Shown here: in pieces, positions 45,629-56,899 of the stretch | How positions within the stretch are numbered: the first letter of the stretch is position 1 | Layout of the letters: every line of letters begins with the position of its first letter | Assembly (NCBI GenBank): GCA_030035585.1 | Contig: CM057475.1 | Coordinates: forward strand, 4,969,501-5,033,500 | Direction: 5' to 3' | Length of the DNA: 64,000 nt | Origin: Dugong dugon | Taxonomy: Eukaryota; Chordata; Mammalia; Sirenia; Dugongidae | Made by a program: the position numbers and the translations under genes | The notes under the pieces: generated by a model | What the model saw: only the letters and a program-made list of their open reading frames with translations | Told to the model about the DNA's origin: nothing | The model's database searches: none

Positions 45629-45695
45629 ATCCACTGTCATGGTATCCCACACAGCATTGCCTCAGATCAAGGGACTCTCTTCACAGCAAATGAAG
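45629..45695 (+). repeat. 67-bp copy of ERV integrase sequence outside the provirus
   Basis: Identical to 43,041-43,107, from atccactgtc to aaatgaag. It lies about 1 kb past the 3' LTR, between an L1M tail and another L1-type tail, with no other ERV sequence around it. Confidence 0.92.
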
Positions 45696-46870
45696 ATATT
45701 GTATGATCTCACTTATATAAAAAGACAAGAAAAGGCACATGTACAGAGAACAAAGTTTAGTAGTGGTTACCAGGGTTAGGAGGGAGGAGACAAAGAGGGT
45801 TGGTTAATGGTGATGGAAAAATCGCATTGATTAATGGTAGGGTCGCACAGCTGATTATTGTAATTTTGATCAGTAAGTTGTACAACTGTAAAAAGTTGAA
45901 TGGGAAAAAGTTGTATAATAGATATATTTACAAAAGAGTAGCTGCTGAGGCTGCGCATGTACAAACCAAACACCTCATGGGATTTGGTTGCTTGGTTTGG
46001 ATGTTTAGGGTCATGGTTTCATGGTACTTCCCAGTTAATTGGTCTAATAACATCTTTAACGCTTCTGTTCTACCTCCTACGGTGTTGCATAGTGCCTGGG
46101 GCCTTAAAAACTTGCAAACAGCCATCCAAGGCACAATTGGTCTTTATTCACCCAGAACAACAGAGGAAGAAGAAGAGGCAGGAATAGGAGGAGTATAAAA
46201 TTCTACGTGAGCCCTGCCTCTATGGGGCAGTTCTATTCTGTCCTGTAGGGTTGCTATGAGTCGAAATCCACTTGACAGCACTTAACAACAAACGACAACA
46301 ACATGGAACGTGTGGCTAATTGCCTCCATGAACAACTGCCTCCTTTGTCATGAGATCAGAAGAACTAGATGGTGCCTGGCTACTATTATTGAATAATTGA
46401 TCAAAAATTCCGTAGAAGAATCCTATCCAAAAAAGGAAAAATGCAGAACAGAATTTCAAATTCTCAAGGACTCTAGACTTTCTAGAGCCATGGAGGGTGG
46501 ATGAGCCCCTGAAACTAATACCCTGAGATAACATAAAAGCAAAAATATCCCCTGAAGTCATCTTGAGACCGAACAATAGCTTAGCTTATCTAGTAAACAA
46601 GGTCTGCCTTGAGCATTATGCTCTTTTAAGAACTGTCTGTATGGAATCAAACTGATAGCAGCAACTCAAAATATCAGATGGGAACCTTAGGGGGCAGTGA
46701 GTTTATGTTAACAAAGAAGGAACAATTCAGAAAAGGAGGGTGAGAATGGTTGTACAGCTCAAATCATATAATCAATGTCACTAAATTGTACATGTAGAAA
46801 CTGTTGAACTGGTGTATTTCTTGCTGTGTATATTCTCAACAACAACAGCAAAATAAATAAAATCTAGAAG
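45696..46870 (+). mobile_element. Older L1-type 3' UTR, with a short SINE in it
   Basis: Shares the unusual 3' UTR phrases of the young L1s: 'gtgcctggggccttaaaaacttgc' (46,094), 'agaactagatggtgcctggctac' (46,360), and the ending 'atcaatgtcactaaattg' (46,770) seen also in the L1 E tail copies. It is likely an older member of the same L1 lineage. An AfroSINE fragment sits at 46,208. Confidence 0.6.
46208..46306 (+). mobile_element. AfroSINE, internally deleted
   Basis: Starts gtgagccctgcc, jumps to 'tatggggcagttctattctg', and ends 'ccacttgacagcac' with an aacaac tail. L1-type 3' UTR text flanks both sides. Confidence 0.75.
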
Positions 46871-47079
46871 AAAAAATACTGATAGTAAGCATTGAATCCA
46901 TTTAAGCATACAGACATCAATAAGCAACTGTGGAATTTAAGGTTACAGGTAAGAATAAATATACTAATATGAATGGCTAGAACTTAAATTACTGTGACAA
47001 GAGGCTTTGCTAGATATTGCCTAATTGCCAATCAAGGAAGTTTTTTCTACAACCACACCATACTATTTTTTGGTAGTTT
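46871..47079. other. Unassigned sequence
   Basis: No recognised repeat or coding frame. Confidence 0.35.
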
Positions 47080-48110
47080 ATCTTTGTTAAATGAAAAGAG
47101 CTATGTTTTTGTTTTATATTTTATTGCTTTAACTAATTAGAGAGACTGAGCAGCTTTTCATATATATTAAATTTGTACGATTATTCTTTTTATTAATTAT
47201 TTTCAAGGATGCTTGATATTAAGAAACTATTCCTTCAACTACCACACATTACAAATAGCTTTTTGTGTGTGTGCATAAATTTTGAATTTTTTATCTAGTT
47301 AAATAGGTAATCATTTCCCTTTATGAGTTTTGGCTTTCCCATCTTTCTAAGAAAAATCTTCTCTGCTCTAGGATGTTAAAAATATTTCATGTTTTTACTT
47401 AGTACTTTCAAGTTCTTATATTTCATATTTGAAACTACTGTTCATCTGGTAAGTAGTAAGATGAGAATTTGGGTTTGTTTTTTCCAAATGGCAATCATTG
47501 TTCTAGTCTATTTATTGAAAAATCCATCTTTCCCTACAACTTTGAAATGCTATATTTATCTTACTTCAAATTCCCATAGTTGTTTGATTCTATATTTAGA
47601 CACCAAAGTTGTACCTGCCTATTTCTGCTTCATTATCATACTTTTTGTAGATTAATGCTATGTTTTAGTATAGTTTCCAGAATTTTTTTATAATTACCTT
47701 ATTTTTACCCGTGTAAACTTCAGAATTAGCTTATATTAAAAAAAATTGCCATCGAGTCAATTCCAACTAATAGCAACCGTATAGGACAGAGTAGAACTGC
47801 CCCATAGGGTTTCCAAGGAACAGCTGGTGGATTCAAACTGCTGAACTTTTGGTTAGCAGCCAAGCTCTTAACCACTGCACCACCAGAGCACCTAGCTTGT
47901 ATAGTTCCAAGAAATAATCTTAGTATCTTTACTGATATCATATTGAGTTTATGGATTAATTTAGAATGATGAAAAATTTTTATAATTCTATCCTCCTCTC
48001 CAAGAACTAGCTATGTCTTTTCATGTTTATGTCTTGTTTCATATTTCTCGGTAAAAGAAAACTCTTTCATGGTCTGTGGTATATATGGTATACTCCCAGT
48101 TTTTCTGCCT
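47080..48110 (-). mobile_element. Ancient L1M ORF2 fragment, minus strand
   Basis: The plus strand shows antisense L1 ORF2 landmarks in order: 'tttttccaaatggcaatcatt', 'tttattgaaaaatccatctttcc', 'ttgaaatgctatatttatc', then after the SINE 'tcatattgagtttatggattaa'. It is strongly diverged. Confidence 0.6.
47738..47893 (-). mobile_element. AfroSINE inside the L1M fragment
   Basis: 'ttgccatcgagtcaattcc', 'cgtataggacagagtag', 'gccccatagggtttcc', 'ggttagcagccaagctctta', head 'ccactgcaccaccagag'. It is a short form without the middle block. Similar flanks (tagcttata / tagcttgta) suggest its target duplication. Confidence 0.9.
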
Positions 48111-48535
48111 CTCAGGTTCTTTGGTAGTATACTTTTATCACTGAAAATATTTGCTGTCCTCCAGTAGGGACTTGCATAATAGCAAAATGTAAACGAAATG
48201 TTAGTTGAAGCCAAATAGCTGAGGTATGAGACTTGCAAGTATGGTAGTGCAACCAGGTAGTGTGAGTGGGTAAAAACTTTTGTCTCTTTTTGCTTTTATA
48301 CCCCTAGATAAGCTTTGTAAACATATTTATGGTTTCCTGTGTGAGAGTTAGGGAGCCTGGAGAGTTTTGTTTTGTGTGTGTGGGTGTGTGTGTGGGTGTG
48401 TGTGTGATATTTGGAAAACCAGAGGTTCCCCGTGTAACGTAATGGAAGGCGCCATGAAAAATACCAGCAACCAAGGTCAGTGGTAAAGATGGGAAACTGC
48501 TAAGTATGGGTTCAAGAGCCTTAAAATTTCTATGG
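48111..48535. other. Unassigned sequence with a TG-rich microsatellite
   Basis: A tgtg run with gg interruptions lies at 48,373-48,404. No gene seen. Confidence 0.5.
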
Positions 48536-48547
48536 TAACCATGTAGT

Positions 48548-48762
48548 CAAAACCAAAAACCAAACCCACTGCCATAGAGTCAATTCCAACTAGTAGCAAC
48601 CCTACAGGACAGAGTAGAACTGCCCAACAGGGTTTCCTAGACTTTTACAGCTTCTTTATGGAAGCAGACTGCCACATCTTTCTCAGGGGAGTGGCTAGTG
48701 GGTTCAAACCATTGACCTTTCAGTTAGCAGTTGAGCACTTTAACCACTGTCTCCAGGGCTCC
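48548..48762 (-). mobile_element. AfroSINE with exact target duplication
   Basis: Long form: 'ccactgccatagagtcaattcc', 'cctacaggacagagtag', middle 'cttctttatggaagcagactgcc', head 'actgtctccagggctcc'. The 12-bp taaccatgtagt is repeated at 48,536-48,547 and 48,763-48,774. Confidence 0.93.
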
Positions 48763-48774
48763 TAACCATGTAGT

Positions 48775-49229
48775 ACCAGATAATATTTCTCAAAATCCAT
48801 ATTACCAACCAAAAATTTAAACACACTCCATGACTCGGCATGCTTCTATTAATGAAAATACATGGTATCAAAAAAAAAATTCAAAACAGAAAATAAGTGG
48901 ACCTTGAAAGGGTTAAAGGTTTTTTTACGTATGGTTCTTGAAAGTATATCATTAGTTTTATTTCTAAGTTTTGTCTGTTTGTGGCTGTTATAAATTTGAA
49001 AACCTGATCTTTCTCTATAATCATACTTATAAAATGAGTGTTATATTATTTAGGACATCAAAACTTGAAGTTAGATCTCCATTGTTGATGTTACTGTTTC
49101 TAATACAAAAGGTCATAATAGGCCTTATTTTATGCTTTCTGCTGTACTTTTATTATAAGCCATATGACAATATAATAGTAGTGGTAGCATTTTGATTAAA
49201 TACAATAATTACTGTAAAGTAAAAATAGT
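48775..49229. other. Unassigned AT-rich sequence
   Basis: The 74-codon open frame at 48,971 is hydrophobic but resembles nothing known. It could be chance or an old antisense L1 piece. Confidence 0.35.
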
Positions 49230-50090
49230 AAACCCAAAAAGATGAACTTTCAGGAAAAACAAAATAAGACCTATGCCAACATTCTGCTCAGAAATTGAAG
49301 AAAAGAACACAGTACACAAAGGACATAGTTAATATACTTTGAAAGAAATCTCATTCTAGGTTCCGAACAGTTTTTGACCAAAAAAAGTGAAGGGAACGTA
49401 AACTCTATGAAATAAAACATCAGAGAATAGATTCAAGAGATCAGAGAAAGGATAATAAAACTATGTTACAAGGTGGAAAAGGAGATGATAAAAATTAGGG
49501 AAAACGTTTGAAAGAAAAATGAAAACCATACAGATCACATTTAAGAAGGTGTAAGGAGTAAAACTGCACTACCGAAAATTAAATGAATGACGTGTAGTAT
49601 AGTCTTGAGCAAAGTTGAAAGACTGTGGTTGAGCTTATCAAAAAATGAAAGTTATTAGAATAAAATGATCGACATAGGAAGAAACAATGGTAAACAATTA
49701 TATGGATACTTGGTGTTCCTGAAAAAGAAACCAAAAAGTGGAATAGAACAAATTTTTAAATCTTGAAGAAAACTTTCAAGAACCAAAAGAACACCCAAAT
49801 CTTAGCTAAAAATGCTCATCATTCCTAAAGCTGATGATAGGCATCTTCCCAATAACATTAGATTCCATAACATAATGAAGTAATGTCCACAGAGTTTTAA
49901 GGTGGAAAAAATCTGACCCAGGAATTTATTCTTCAAACATAAGGACAATATACAAAGTCTCCATTATTCAAAAACTGAAAAATAGCACCCAATTATCTTC
50001 GCACAAAGTGTACCTGCATACATAACAGACTAAATTTAAAAAATAAAAATAAACTAAATATTGTTACATATGGTGAAGTCACGATATGAA
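49230..50090 (+). mobile_element. Possible HAL1 or L1 ORF1-like ancient fragment
   Basis: A-rich sense strand with 'acataatgaagtaatgtccac', 'gaatttattcttcaaacataagg' and 'ggtgttcctgaaaaagaa', phrases that resemble the C-terminal part of L1/HAL1 ORF1. No open frame remains. Confidence 0.4.
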
Positions 50091-51109
50091 ATAACTAGTC
50101 TTGAGCACTGAATACATTTAAGCTGTAATTACATTTAAATAATAGTTACGATTTAAAATGCAACTGTGCAATTCTTGACAAAACTTCATAATTTAAAACA
50201 TTATTATAAACACACCAAAATCCAAGAATATGTTCACACCAACCAAGGCATGTGTAGTGGAATGTGTGAGGTGAGAGGGAGGTAATTGTGCTAATTTCCC
50301 GATCTTTTATATGATAGCATCTATAGTGCTTCTAAATTAATGTTCTGTAAAGAAAGTCATAGAAAATGATGTTTGGGTGGAGAGTTAAAAGATGAGCAGT
50401 AGGAGCTGATCGGGTAAAGACTGGTGATGTGGAGAAGAATGTCCTAGGCACAGAGAACAGCATTGTAAAGTTTCTGAATTAAGAACCAATTCTAAATCAG
50501 AATGACAATTTTGAAGAGTTGAAGAAAGTGTGCTTGAATATTAGCGTTGGAGAGAGTGTTATGAGATAATGCTGGAGAAACAGACAGGGGACAGATCATG
50601 AAGTCTGTAGTAAACTTTATACCAAATGAATGGTGGAAACATTGATGCATTTTAAGCAGGCAGTGTTGGTGGTAATGATGGTGTGATATAGTGAGATTCT
50701 CAGTTGTAGACTGTCAGTCTTGCTGAAGACAGAAGAGTAACCTGAAAGGGGCTAAGACTAGAGGCAGAGTGGTCATGTTAAAAAAAGGTAAAGTTATAGC
50801 AGTGGGTATACAGAGATGTGGGCAATTTTAAGCAATATTTAGGAAGCAGAATCAACAGGCATTTGTAACTGATTGGATGTAGTAGGTGAGATGAGAGAGG
50901 CAGAATTTGAGGTTTACTCCCATAATTCTGCCTTGATGACCTGAGTAAGCATTGGTAATTATTAGTGAGATAGGGAACAATGGACAAGGAAAATTATGAG
51001 TCTAATCTGAACATGTTGAATTTGAAGTGCCTGAGAGACATTCAAGTAAAGATGACAAAGATGGCATGTACACACACACCCATACATACACACAAATAGT
51101 ACAGACAAA
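50091..51109. other. Ancient repeat of unassigned class plus unknown DNA
   Basis: From about 50,340 to 51,060 the text ('gtcctaggcacagagaacagc', 'ggacagatcatgaagtctgtag', 'ttaagcaggcagtg', 'tgattggatgtag', 'gtgagatagggaacaat') is a familiar mammalian-wide ancient repeat pattern, but I cannot name the family with certainty. No gene seen. Confidence 0.4.
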
Positions 51110-51754
51110 ATGCATCAGTAAATATTGATCAAAAATCTCAATAAAAAATAGCAAATAAAATGTAGGAGCATTTTAAAAACATGCTATGCTCCTGAGAACT
51201 GTAAAACACTGCTGAAAGAAATCAAAGGAGATCAAAATAAATGAAAAATATTCTGTGTTCATGGATTGGTAAACCTAATATTGTTAAGATGGCAATTTCA
51301 CCCAAAGTGATCTACAGATATAACACAATTTCTATTAAAATTCCAACAGCTTTTTGCATAATTAGAAAAGCCAATCCTTAAATTCATACGGAATGACAAG
51401 GGGACTGAATAGCCAAGACAAACTTTAAAAAAAAAGGAGCAAACCAGGGGGACTCACACACCAAATTTTAAAATTTACTAAAAATCTACAGTCATAAAAA
51501 ACAGTGTGGCACTGATATAGGGACTTCCATATTGACAAATGAAATAGAATTTAGAATCCACCCATACATCTCTGAACAACTGATTTTTAATAAGAGTTCC
51601 AAACTACTCAATAGGGAAAGAATAGTCTCTTAAACAAATGACGGTAGGACAACTGGATTTCCACATGCAAAAGAACAAAATTAGATCCATGGCAAAACAC
51701 TAACTCAAAATGGATCAATGACCTAAATATAAGAACTAAAACCATAAAACTCTT
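51110..51754 (+). mobile_element. L1M ORF2 fragment left of ERV-L provirus 2
   Basis: 'gttcatggattggtaaacctaat', 'aagatggcaatttcacccaaag', 'cacaatttctattaaaattcc'. The reading continues at 59,088 when the provirus is removed. Confidence 0.75.
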
Positions 51755-52386
51755 TGTTTTAGGCTGATTTCTCTACAGAAACAAACCAGTGAAGCGTATA
51801 TATAAATCTGCATACGTACAAACAAACCCTTTGTAGTGGAGTCAATTCCAACCCATAGCAACCCTGTAAGACAGAGTGGAACTGCCACATAGGGTTTCCA
51901 AGGAGCAGGTAGTGGATTCGACCTGCCAACCTTTTGGTTAGCAGCTGAGCTCTTAGCTACTGAGCCACCAGGGCTCCATAAATGTACATAGATTTATTTC
52001 AAGGAAATGGCTCATGCAATTGTAGAGGCTGGCTGGCAAGTCCCAGATCCCTGGGTCAGGCAGCAGGCTGGAGGCTTCTCCTAACTCATGTGGTTGCAGG
52101 GGGTGACAAACCCAAAATCTGCAGGTCAGGCAGCAGGCAAAAGGCTTCTCACATCTCAAGAACCAGAGGTCAGAGGATAACAAGACAAATGCATGATGGA
52201 GAGAGAGAGGGAGCTTTCCTAGAACATCCATATATATTGGAAGCAGGCCACACCCCCAAGAAAACTCCCCTTTCAACTGATTGGCTGTTCACATCAAATC
52301 ACAAAATGGAGGATGACTATATAATATCTGCCAAACCACTAGGAACCATGGCCCAGCCAAGTTGACACATAGCATTAACCATCACA
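51755..52386 (-). repeat. 3' LTR of ERV-L provirus 2
   Basis: On the plus strand runs from tgttttaggctg to accatcaca. Without the AfroSINE at 51,822-51,977 it is about 475 bp. Pairs with 58,571-59,087. Confidence 0.82.
51822..51977 (-). mobile_element. AfroSINE in the LTR of provirus 2
   Basis: 'tgtagtggagtcaattcc', 'ccctgtaagacagagtgg', 'gccacatagggtttccaagg', head 'actgagccaccagggctcc'. The opposite LTR lacks it, so it postdates the provirus. Confidence 0.9.
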
Positions 52387-52689
52387 GTCCACCTTGTCAG
52401 CTTAGCACCTGTACACATCTCTTTAAATGATAAAAATCTCTAAATAAAGAAAATTATAAAGTTATACTTCCACCTAATGTTATACAACTAACATATGTAC
52501 AACCAAAAATGGACTAGCCCCATATACTGCTTATATTTTATAATAAGTAATGGAATAAGAGAGGCAAGTAAACAAAGATATTTGCTCTCTCTATATGTAT
52601 GCACACATACACATATAATAAAACACGGAAGAAATACTCATAACAATTACAGTCCTCATTGTTGCAACTGGTCACATGATCGTAGCTGG

Positions 52690-53130
52690 TATTTAGAACT
52701 ACCTTCTTCCACCACTCATTTTTTTATTCCCTTTGCCCTTAGCAAGCACCTCAGTAGGTCCTTGTTGTTTGCCTTGTGGGGTGACCCAAACTTTCATTCC
52801 TGATGGGTCTGGGCCATTGGTAGTCATGTTGCAATTGGGTTGCTGTAGTTTTCCATTGCCTTTAATCACAGGGCATGGTAGTACTAAGGGATCTCCTGTT
52901 TTCCAGACATACTCTTCTTTACCTCCATTATGTAATATCAATCCAATTTCCTGTTTGTAATCAGGATCAATTAAACCAGCCAATATGGTAACTTCATTCT
53001 TTGCCTATTGATCCAGAGGCATAGGGAGAAAAAAGTGGCTGGATGGCATTCTTAACATCCAGTTCAATGGGACTCAGTGTTGTATCTCCTGGTGGGAGCA
53101 TTCTTCCCTTTGGAACAAAGACCTCTGGAA
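52690..53130 (-). pseudogene. ERV-L provirus 2 dUTPase-like domain, broken
   Basis: The minus strand encodes the same C-terminal block as provirus 1: AGLIDPDYKQEIGLILHNGGKE at 52,918-52,983, then GMKVWVTPQGKQQ near 52,760. It would be a trimeric dUTPase placed after integrase. Frames are split near 52,985 and upstream. Confidence 0.7.
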
Positions 53131-53139
53131 CCGCAGAGC

Positions 53140-53720
53140 ACAGGGCTGCAGAGACAGGAAGCAAAAATTTTACAGGTGAGTCAATAGGTGGTAGTAGTGA
53201 GTTGTGCCACTCTCATTTCCACCCCTTGATTCCTGGACCTATGAATCCTGGCTATGAGAGAAAAGGCACCATATATCGGAAGCTGGTTTAGAGCATACAC
53301 AGTCTTCAGGAAAATATTGCCCCAATCTTGCATGGTATTGCCACTTAGCTGTGGTTGAAATTGTGTCTTTAGAAGGCCATTCCATTGTTCTATCAAACCA
53401 GCTGCTTCAGGATGTTGGGGAACATGGTAAGACCAGAGAATTCCATGAAAGTTAGCCCATTGCTGTACTTCATCTGCTGTGAAGTGAGTTCCTTGATCCA
53501 AGGCAATGCTGTGTGGGGTACTATGATGGTGGATAAGGCATTCTGGTAGTTTTGGCAGAAGTATTGCATGCAGGGAAGGTTAATCCTTATCCAGAGTAAG
53601 TGTCTATCCCAGTAAGAACAAAATGCTGCCCTTTCCATGATGGAAGTGGTCCCATGTAATCAACATGCTTCCAGGTTGCTGGCTTGATCACTCCTAGGAA
53701 TGGTGCCATATCGGGGACTT
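53140..53720 (-). pseudogene. pol: ERV-L provirus 2 integrase, broken
   Basis: The open piece 53,181-53,501 includes the segment around the third catalytic position (HPEAAGLIEQWNGLL). The second catalytic region precedes it, near 53,480-53,510, in the form ALDQGTHFT rather than the ASDQGTLFT of provirus 1. Frames change near 53,390-53,500 and 53,640. DNA-joining integrase of retroviral type, not functional here. Confidence 0.75.
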
Positions 53721-54440
53721 TAGTGTTGGTCTCTGCTGCTGGCAGATTGGGCACTCAGCAGTGGCTGTAGCCAAATCAGCCTTGGCGAATGGAAGTTCAT
53801 GTTGCTGAGTCCGTGCATAACGTCCATCCCTGCTACCATGGCCACTTTGTTCATGAGGCCATTGGGCAATGACGAGAGTGACTTGGGAAAGAGGAAGACA
53901 AGTATCCACAGAAAATGTCATCCTATTCACTTGCTTGTTAAAATTCTCTACCGAGGTTACCCTTTGGTGAGCATTCACATGAGTCACAAATATCTTCACA
54001 TCTTTGGCCCATTCAGAGAAGTCTATCCACATTCCTCTTCCTCATACCAATTTTCCAATCATATTTCTTCCAAGTCTATGACCACCCAACCAAACCATTG
54101 GCCACAGCCCATGAATCAGTATACAATCATACATATGGCTATTTCTCCTTCCAAGCAAAATAAACAACCTGGTAGATTCCTAGAAGTTCTGCTCACTGGG
54201 AGGATTTCCCTTCATCACAGTCCTTCAGGGAGGTCCAGAAAAGGACTGCAGTACTGTCGCTGCCCACTTTAAAGTGGTGCCTACATATCGCACAGAACCA
54301 CCTGTAAACCAGGCATGTATTTTCTCTTCCTCAGTTAATGGGTCATAAGGATCTTCCCAAGAGGGCACAGGTACAAACTGAGAGAGGGAAGGTAATGTGA
54401 CAGGAGTGGGGACCATGGACATTTGTGCCACTTCCTCATG
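53721..54440 (-). pseudogene. pol: ERV-L provirus 2 RNase H and integrase N-terminus, broken
   Basis: The open piece 53,694-54,032 covers the end of RNase H and the His/Cys region of integrase (WAKDVKIFVTHVNAHQRV). The piece 54,225-54,431 holds the start of RNase H, where TDGS of provirus 1 reads TGGS, so the first catalytic aspartate is lost. Confidence 0.72.
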
Positions 54441-54559
54441 TAACTTATTTGTGCCTACAGGCCATGCCCAAGCCTGATCTCATATATACCCCTACCATTT
54501 AATGATAGAGTGCTGCTGTGCACATCCAACTTTATGACTCTGTGGGTCAGACAACACTC

Positions 54560-55679
54560 AGTTCATGATGGGAAGCTCAGGCTGATGGTGACTTTGTGGC
54601 CCATGGTTAAGAGTTCAGTCTGTACTAAGGCCAAGTAACAAGCCAAAAGCTGTTTCTCAAAAGGTGAGTAGTTACCTGCAGAGGATGGCAGAACTTTGCT
54701 CCAAAATCTTAAGGGTCTGCACTTTAATTCACCAATATTGACCTGCCAAAGACTCCAAACACCACGTCTATCTGCCACCGACACTTCAAGAACCATTGGA
54801 TCAGCCAGATCATACTGCCCAAGTGGAAGAGCAGCTTTCATGGCAACCAGAACCTGTGGCAGGGCCTTCTCTTGTTCTGGGCTCCACTCAAAACTAGCAG
54901 TTTTTTTAGTCAATTGATAAATAGACCAGAGTAGCACACTCAAATGAGGGATAAGTTGCCTCCAAAATTCAAAGAGGTCCACAAATGTTGTGCCTCCTTT
55001 TTAGTTGTAGGAGGGGCCAGATGCAACAACTTATTCTTCACATTAAAAGGAATATCTTGACATATGTCACACCACTAAACCCTTAGAAATTTCACTGAGG
55101 TGGAAGGTGCCTGAATTCTTGTCAGATTAATTTTCTACCCTCTAGCATACAAATGGCATACAAATAAGAGGCATTGATACTTTTTCCTTACTAAAAAAAA
55201 ATCCATTGCAGTTGAGTCTATCCCAACTTATAGTGACCCTATAGGACAGAATAGATCTGCCCCATAGGGTTTCCAAGGAGTGGCTGGTAGGTTAGACCTG
55301 CCAACCTTTTGGTTAGCAGCTAAACACTTAACTACTGTACCACCAGGGCTCCTCTTCCTTACTAGTTCCAATAAACATAATGTCATCAGTACAATGGACC
55401 AGTGTGATGTCTTGTGGAAGGGAAAGGTGACCGAGTTCCCTGTGGACTAAATTATAGCATAAGGCTAGAGAGTTGCTATGCCTCTGAGGTAGGACAGTGA
55501 AGGCGTATTGCTGGCCTTGCCAGCTGAAGGAAAACTGCTTCTAGTGATCCTTCAAAACAGGTATGAAGAAAAAAGAATTAGCCAGATCAATGACTGCATA
55601 CCAGGGACCAGGAGATGTATTAATTTTTTCAAGTAAGAAAACCACATCTGGAACAGCTGCCGCAATTGGAGTCACCATG
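54560..55679 (-). pseudogene. pol: ERV-L provirus 2 reverse transcriptase, C-terminal part
   Basis: The open piece 54,563-54,982 matches the connection region of provirus 1 (FWRQLIPHLSVLLW). The catalytic segment lies near 55,378-55,400, next to an AfroSINE inserted at 55,194-55,354. The palm region continues to 55,679, where a solo LTR separates it from the N-terminal fingers. Confidence 0.72.
55194..55354 (-). mobile_element. AfroSINE in the RT of provirus 2
   Basis: 'ccattgcagttgagtctatcc', 'cctataggacagaatag', 'gccccatagggtttcc', head 'actgtaccaccagggctcc'. Exact 10-bp duplication ttccttacta at 55,184-55,193 and 55,355-55,364. Confidence 0.92.
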
Positions 55680-56173
55680 TGTCTTAGTCATATAGTGTTG
55701 CTATAACGGAAATACCACAAGTGGATGGCTTTAACAAAGAGGAACTTATTCTCTCGGAGTCTAGTAGGCTACAAGTCCAAATTCAGGGCATATGTGCCAG
55801 AGGAAAGCTTTCTCTATGTGTTGGCTCTGGAGGAAGGTCCTTGTCATCAATCTTTTCTTGGTCTGGGAGCATCTCAGCACAGGAACCTCAGATCCAAAGG
55901 ACAAGCTCTGCTCCCGGCACTGCTTTCTTGGTGGTATGAGGACCCCTTATCTTTCTGCCCACTTCTCTCTTCTATATCTCACAAGAGATTGGCTTAAGAC
56001 ACTATCTAATCTTGTGTTTTTGTAATCCATCTTATTATATCATAGTGATAGAATTTACAGGACACAGGGAAATCACAGCAAATTACAAAATGGTAGATAA
56101 TCATACAATACTGGGAATCATAACCAAGCCAAGTTGACAGATATTTTGGGAGGACACAATTCATTCCATGACA
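55680..56173 (-). mobile_element. Solo LTR of ERVL/MaLR-like type inside provirus 2
   Basis: On the minus strand it begins tgtcatggaatgaattgtg and ends gactaagaca, about 494 bp. It splits the RT gene: text before it (gcaattggagtcacca) and after it (acctgattaagtt) is contiguous in provirus 1 near 41,035-41,065. No internal sequence, so it is a solo LTR. Confidence 0.75.
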
Positions 56174-56420
56174 ACCTGATTAAGTTTTTGATAATCCACT
56201 GTCATTCTCCAAGATTAATCTGTTTTTTGCACAGTCCAAATAGGTGAGTTGAATGGGGATGTGGTGGGAAGCACCATCCCTGTATCCTTCAAGTCCTTAA
56301 TGGTGGCAGTAATCTCTGCAATCCCTCCAGGAATGCAGTACTATTTTTGGTTTACTATTTTCCTAGGTAGGGGCAGTTCTAATGACTTCCACTTGGCTTT
56401 TTCTACCATAATACCCCTTA
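56174..56420 (-). pseudogene. pol: ERV-L provirus 2 RT, N-terminal part
   Basis: Antisense text matches provirus 1 at 40,850-41,040 ('ggtggcagtaatctctgcaatcc', 'ccattaaggacttgaagg' complement). It is the fingers part of RT, separated from the rest by the solo LTR. Confidence 0.7.
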
Positions 56421-56439
56421 CTCCACTTGTCAGGGAGCC

Positions 56440-56665
56440 AATGTGGGGGTTCTCACAGTTGCTGGGAATATCTATTCTAATTATGCATTCTGGAACTGGG
56501 GAAATCACTACAGTGTGGGTTCCATGGACCCAATGGACCTACTCTGAGATGAACCTGAGCTAAGAATCCATTAATAACCTAACCTCCATACGGCCCTACT
56601 CTGACTAGTTGGCCACAGTGATGTTTTGGGTGTCCTGGAATTAGTGTCAGTTCAGGGTCAGTAAC
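56440..56665 (-). pseudogene. pro: ERV-L provirus 2 protease region, active site changed
   Basis: Matches provirus 1 at 40,555-40,745. The segment aligned with DTGSELT reads TDPELT, so the catalytic Asp-Thr-Gly is destroyed. Frames are broken. Confidence 0.65.
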
Positions 56666-56899
56666 AGCTAAGATTCTGATTATTTCCTTTTCCGCGATGA
56701 ATAGTCACTCTTCTAAAAAGCTGTAGACCCCTTTGGGGAAGGCTGTGAGAAGGATAAATGGTATAAACTTTTGCCAGTTTAGTGGGGCCTTCCTCAAAGC
56801 AATCTGGCCTCCCCTTCACTCAAGGGGTTATGGGTGTGTAAACTGGCTCAGGTCTGGGAATTGGTTGAGGGCCATGACTCTATTCTGCCTATTTGAGCT

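Noticed and set aside
48373-48404. TG-rich run as a possible regulatory Z-DNA element
   Set aside because: It is an ordinary interrupted microsatellite, with no nearby promoter or gene.
52495-52803. Plus-strand frame over the end of provirus 2
   Set aside because: It is antisense to the dUTPase-like region and the LTR boundary. A shadow frame.
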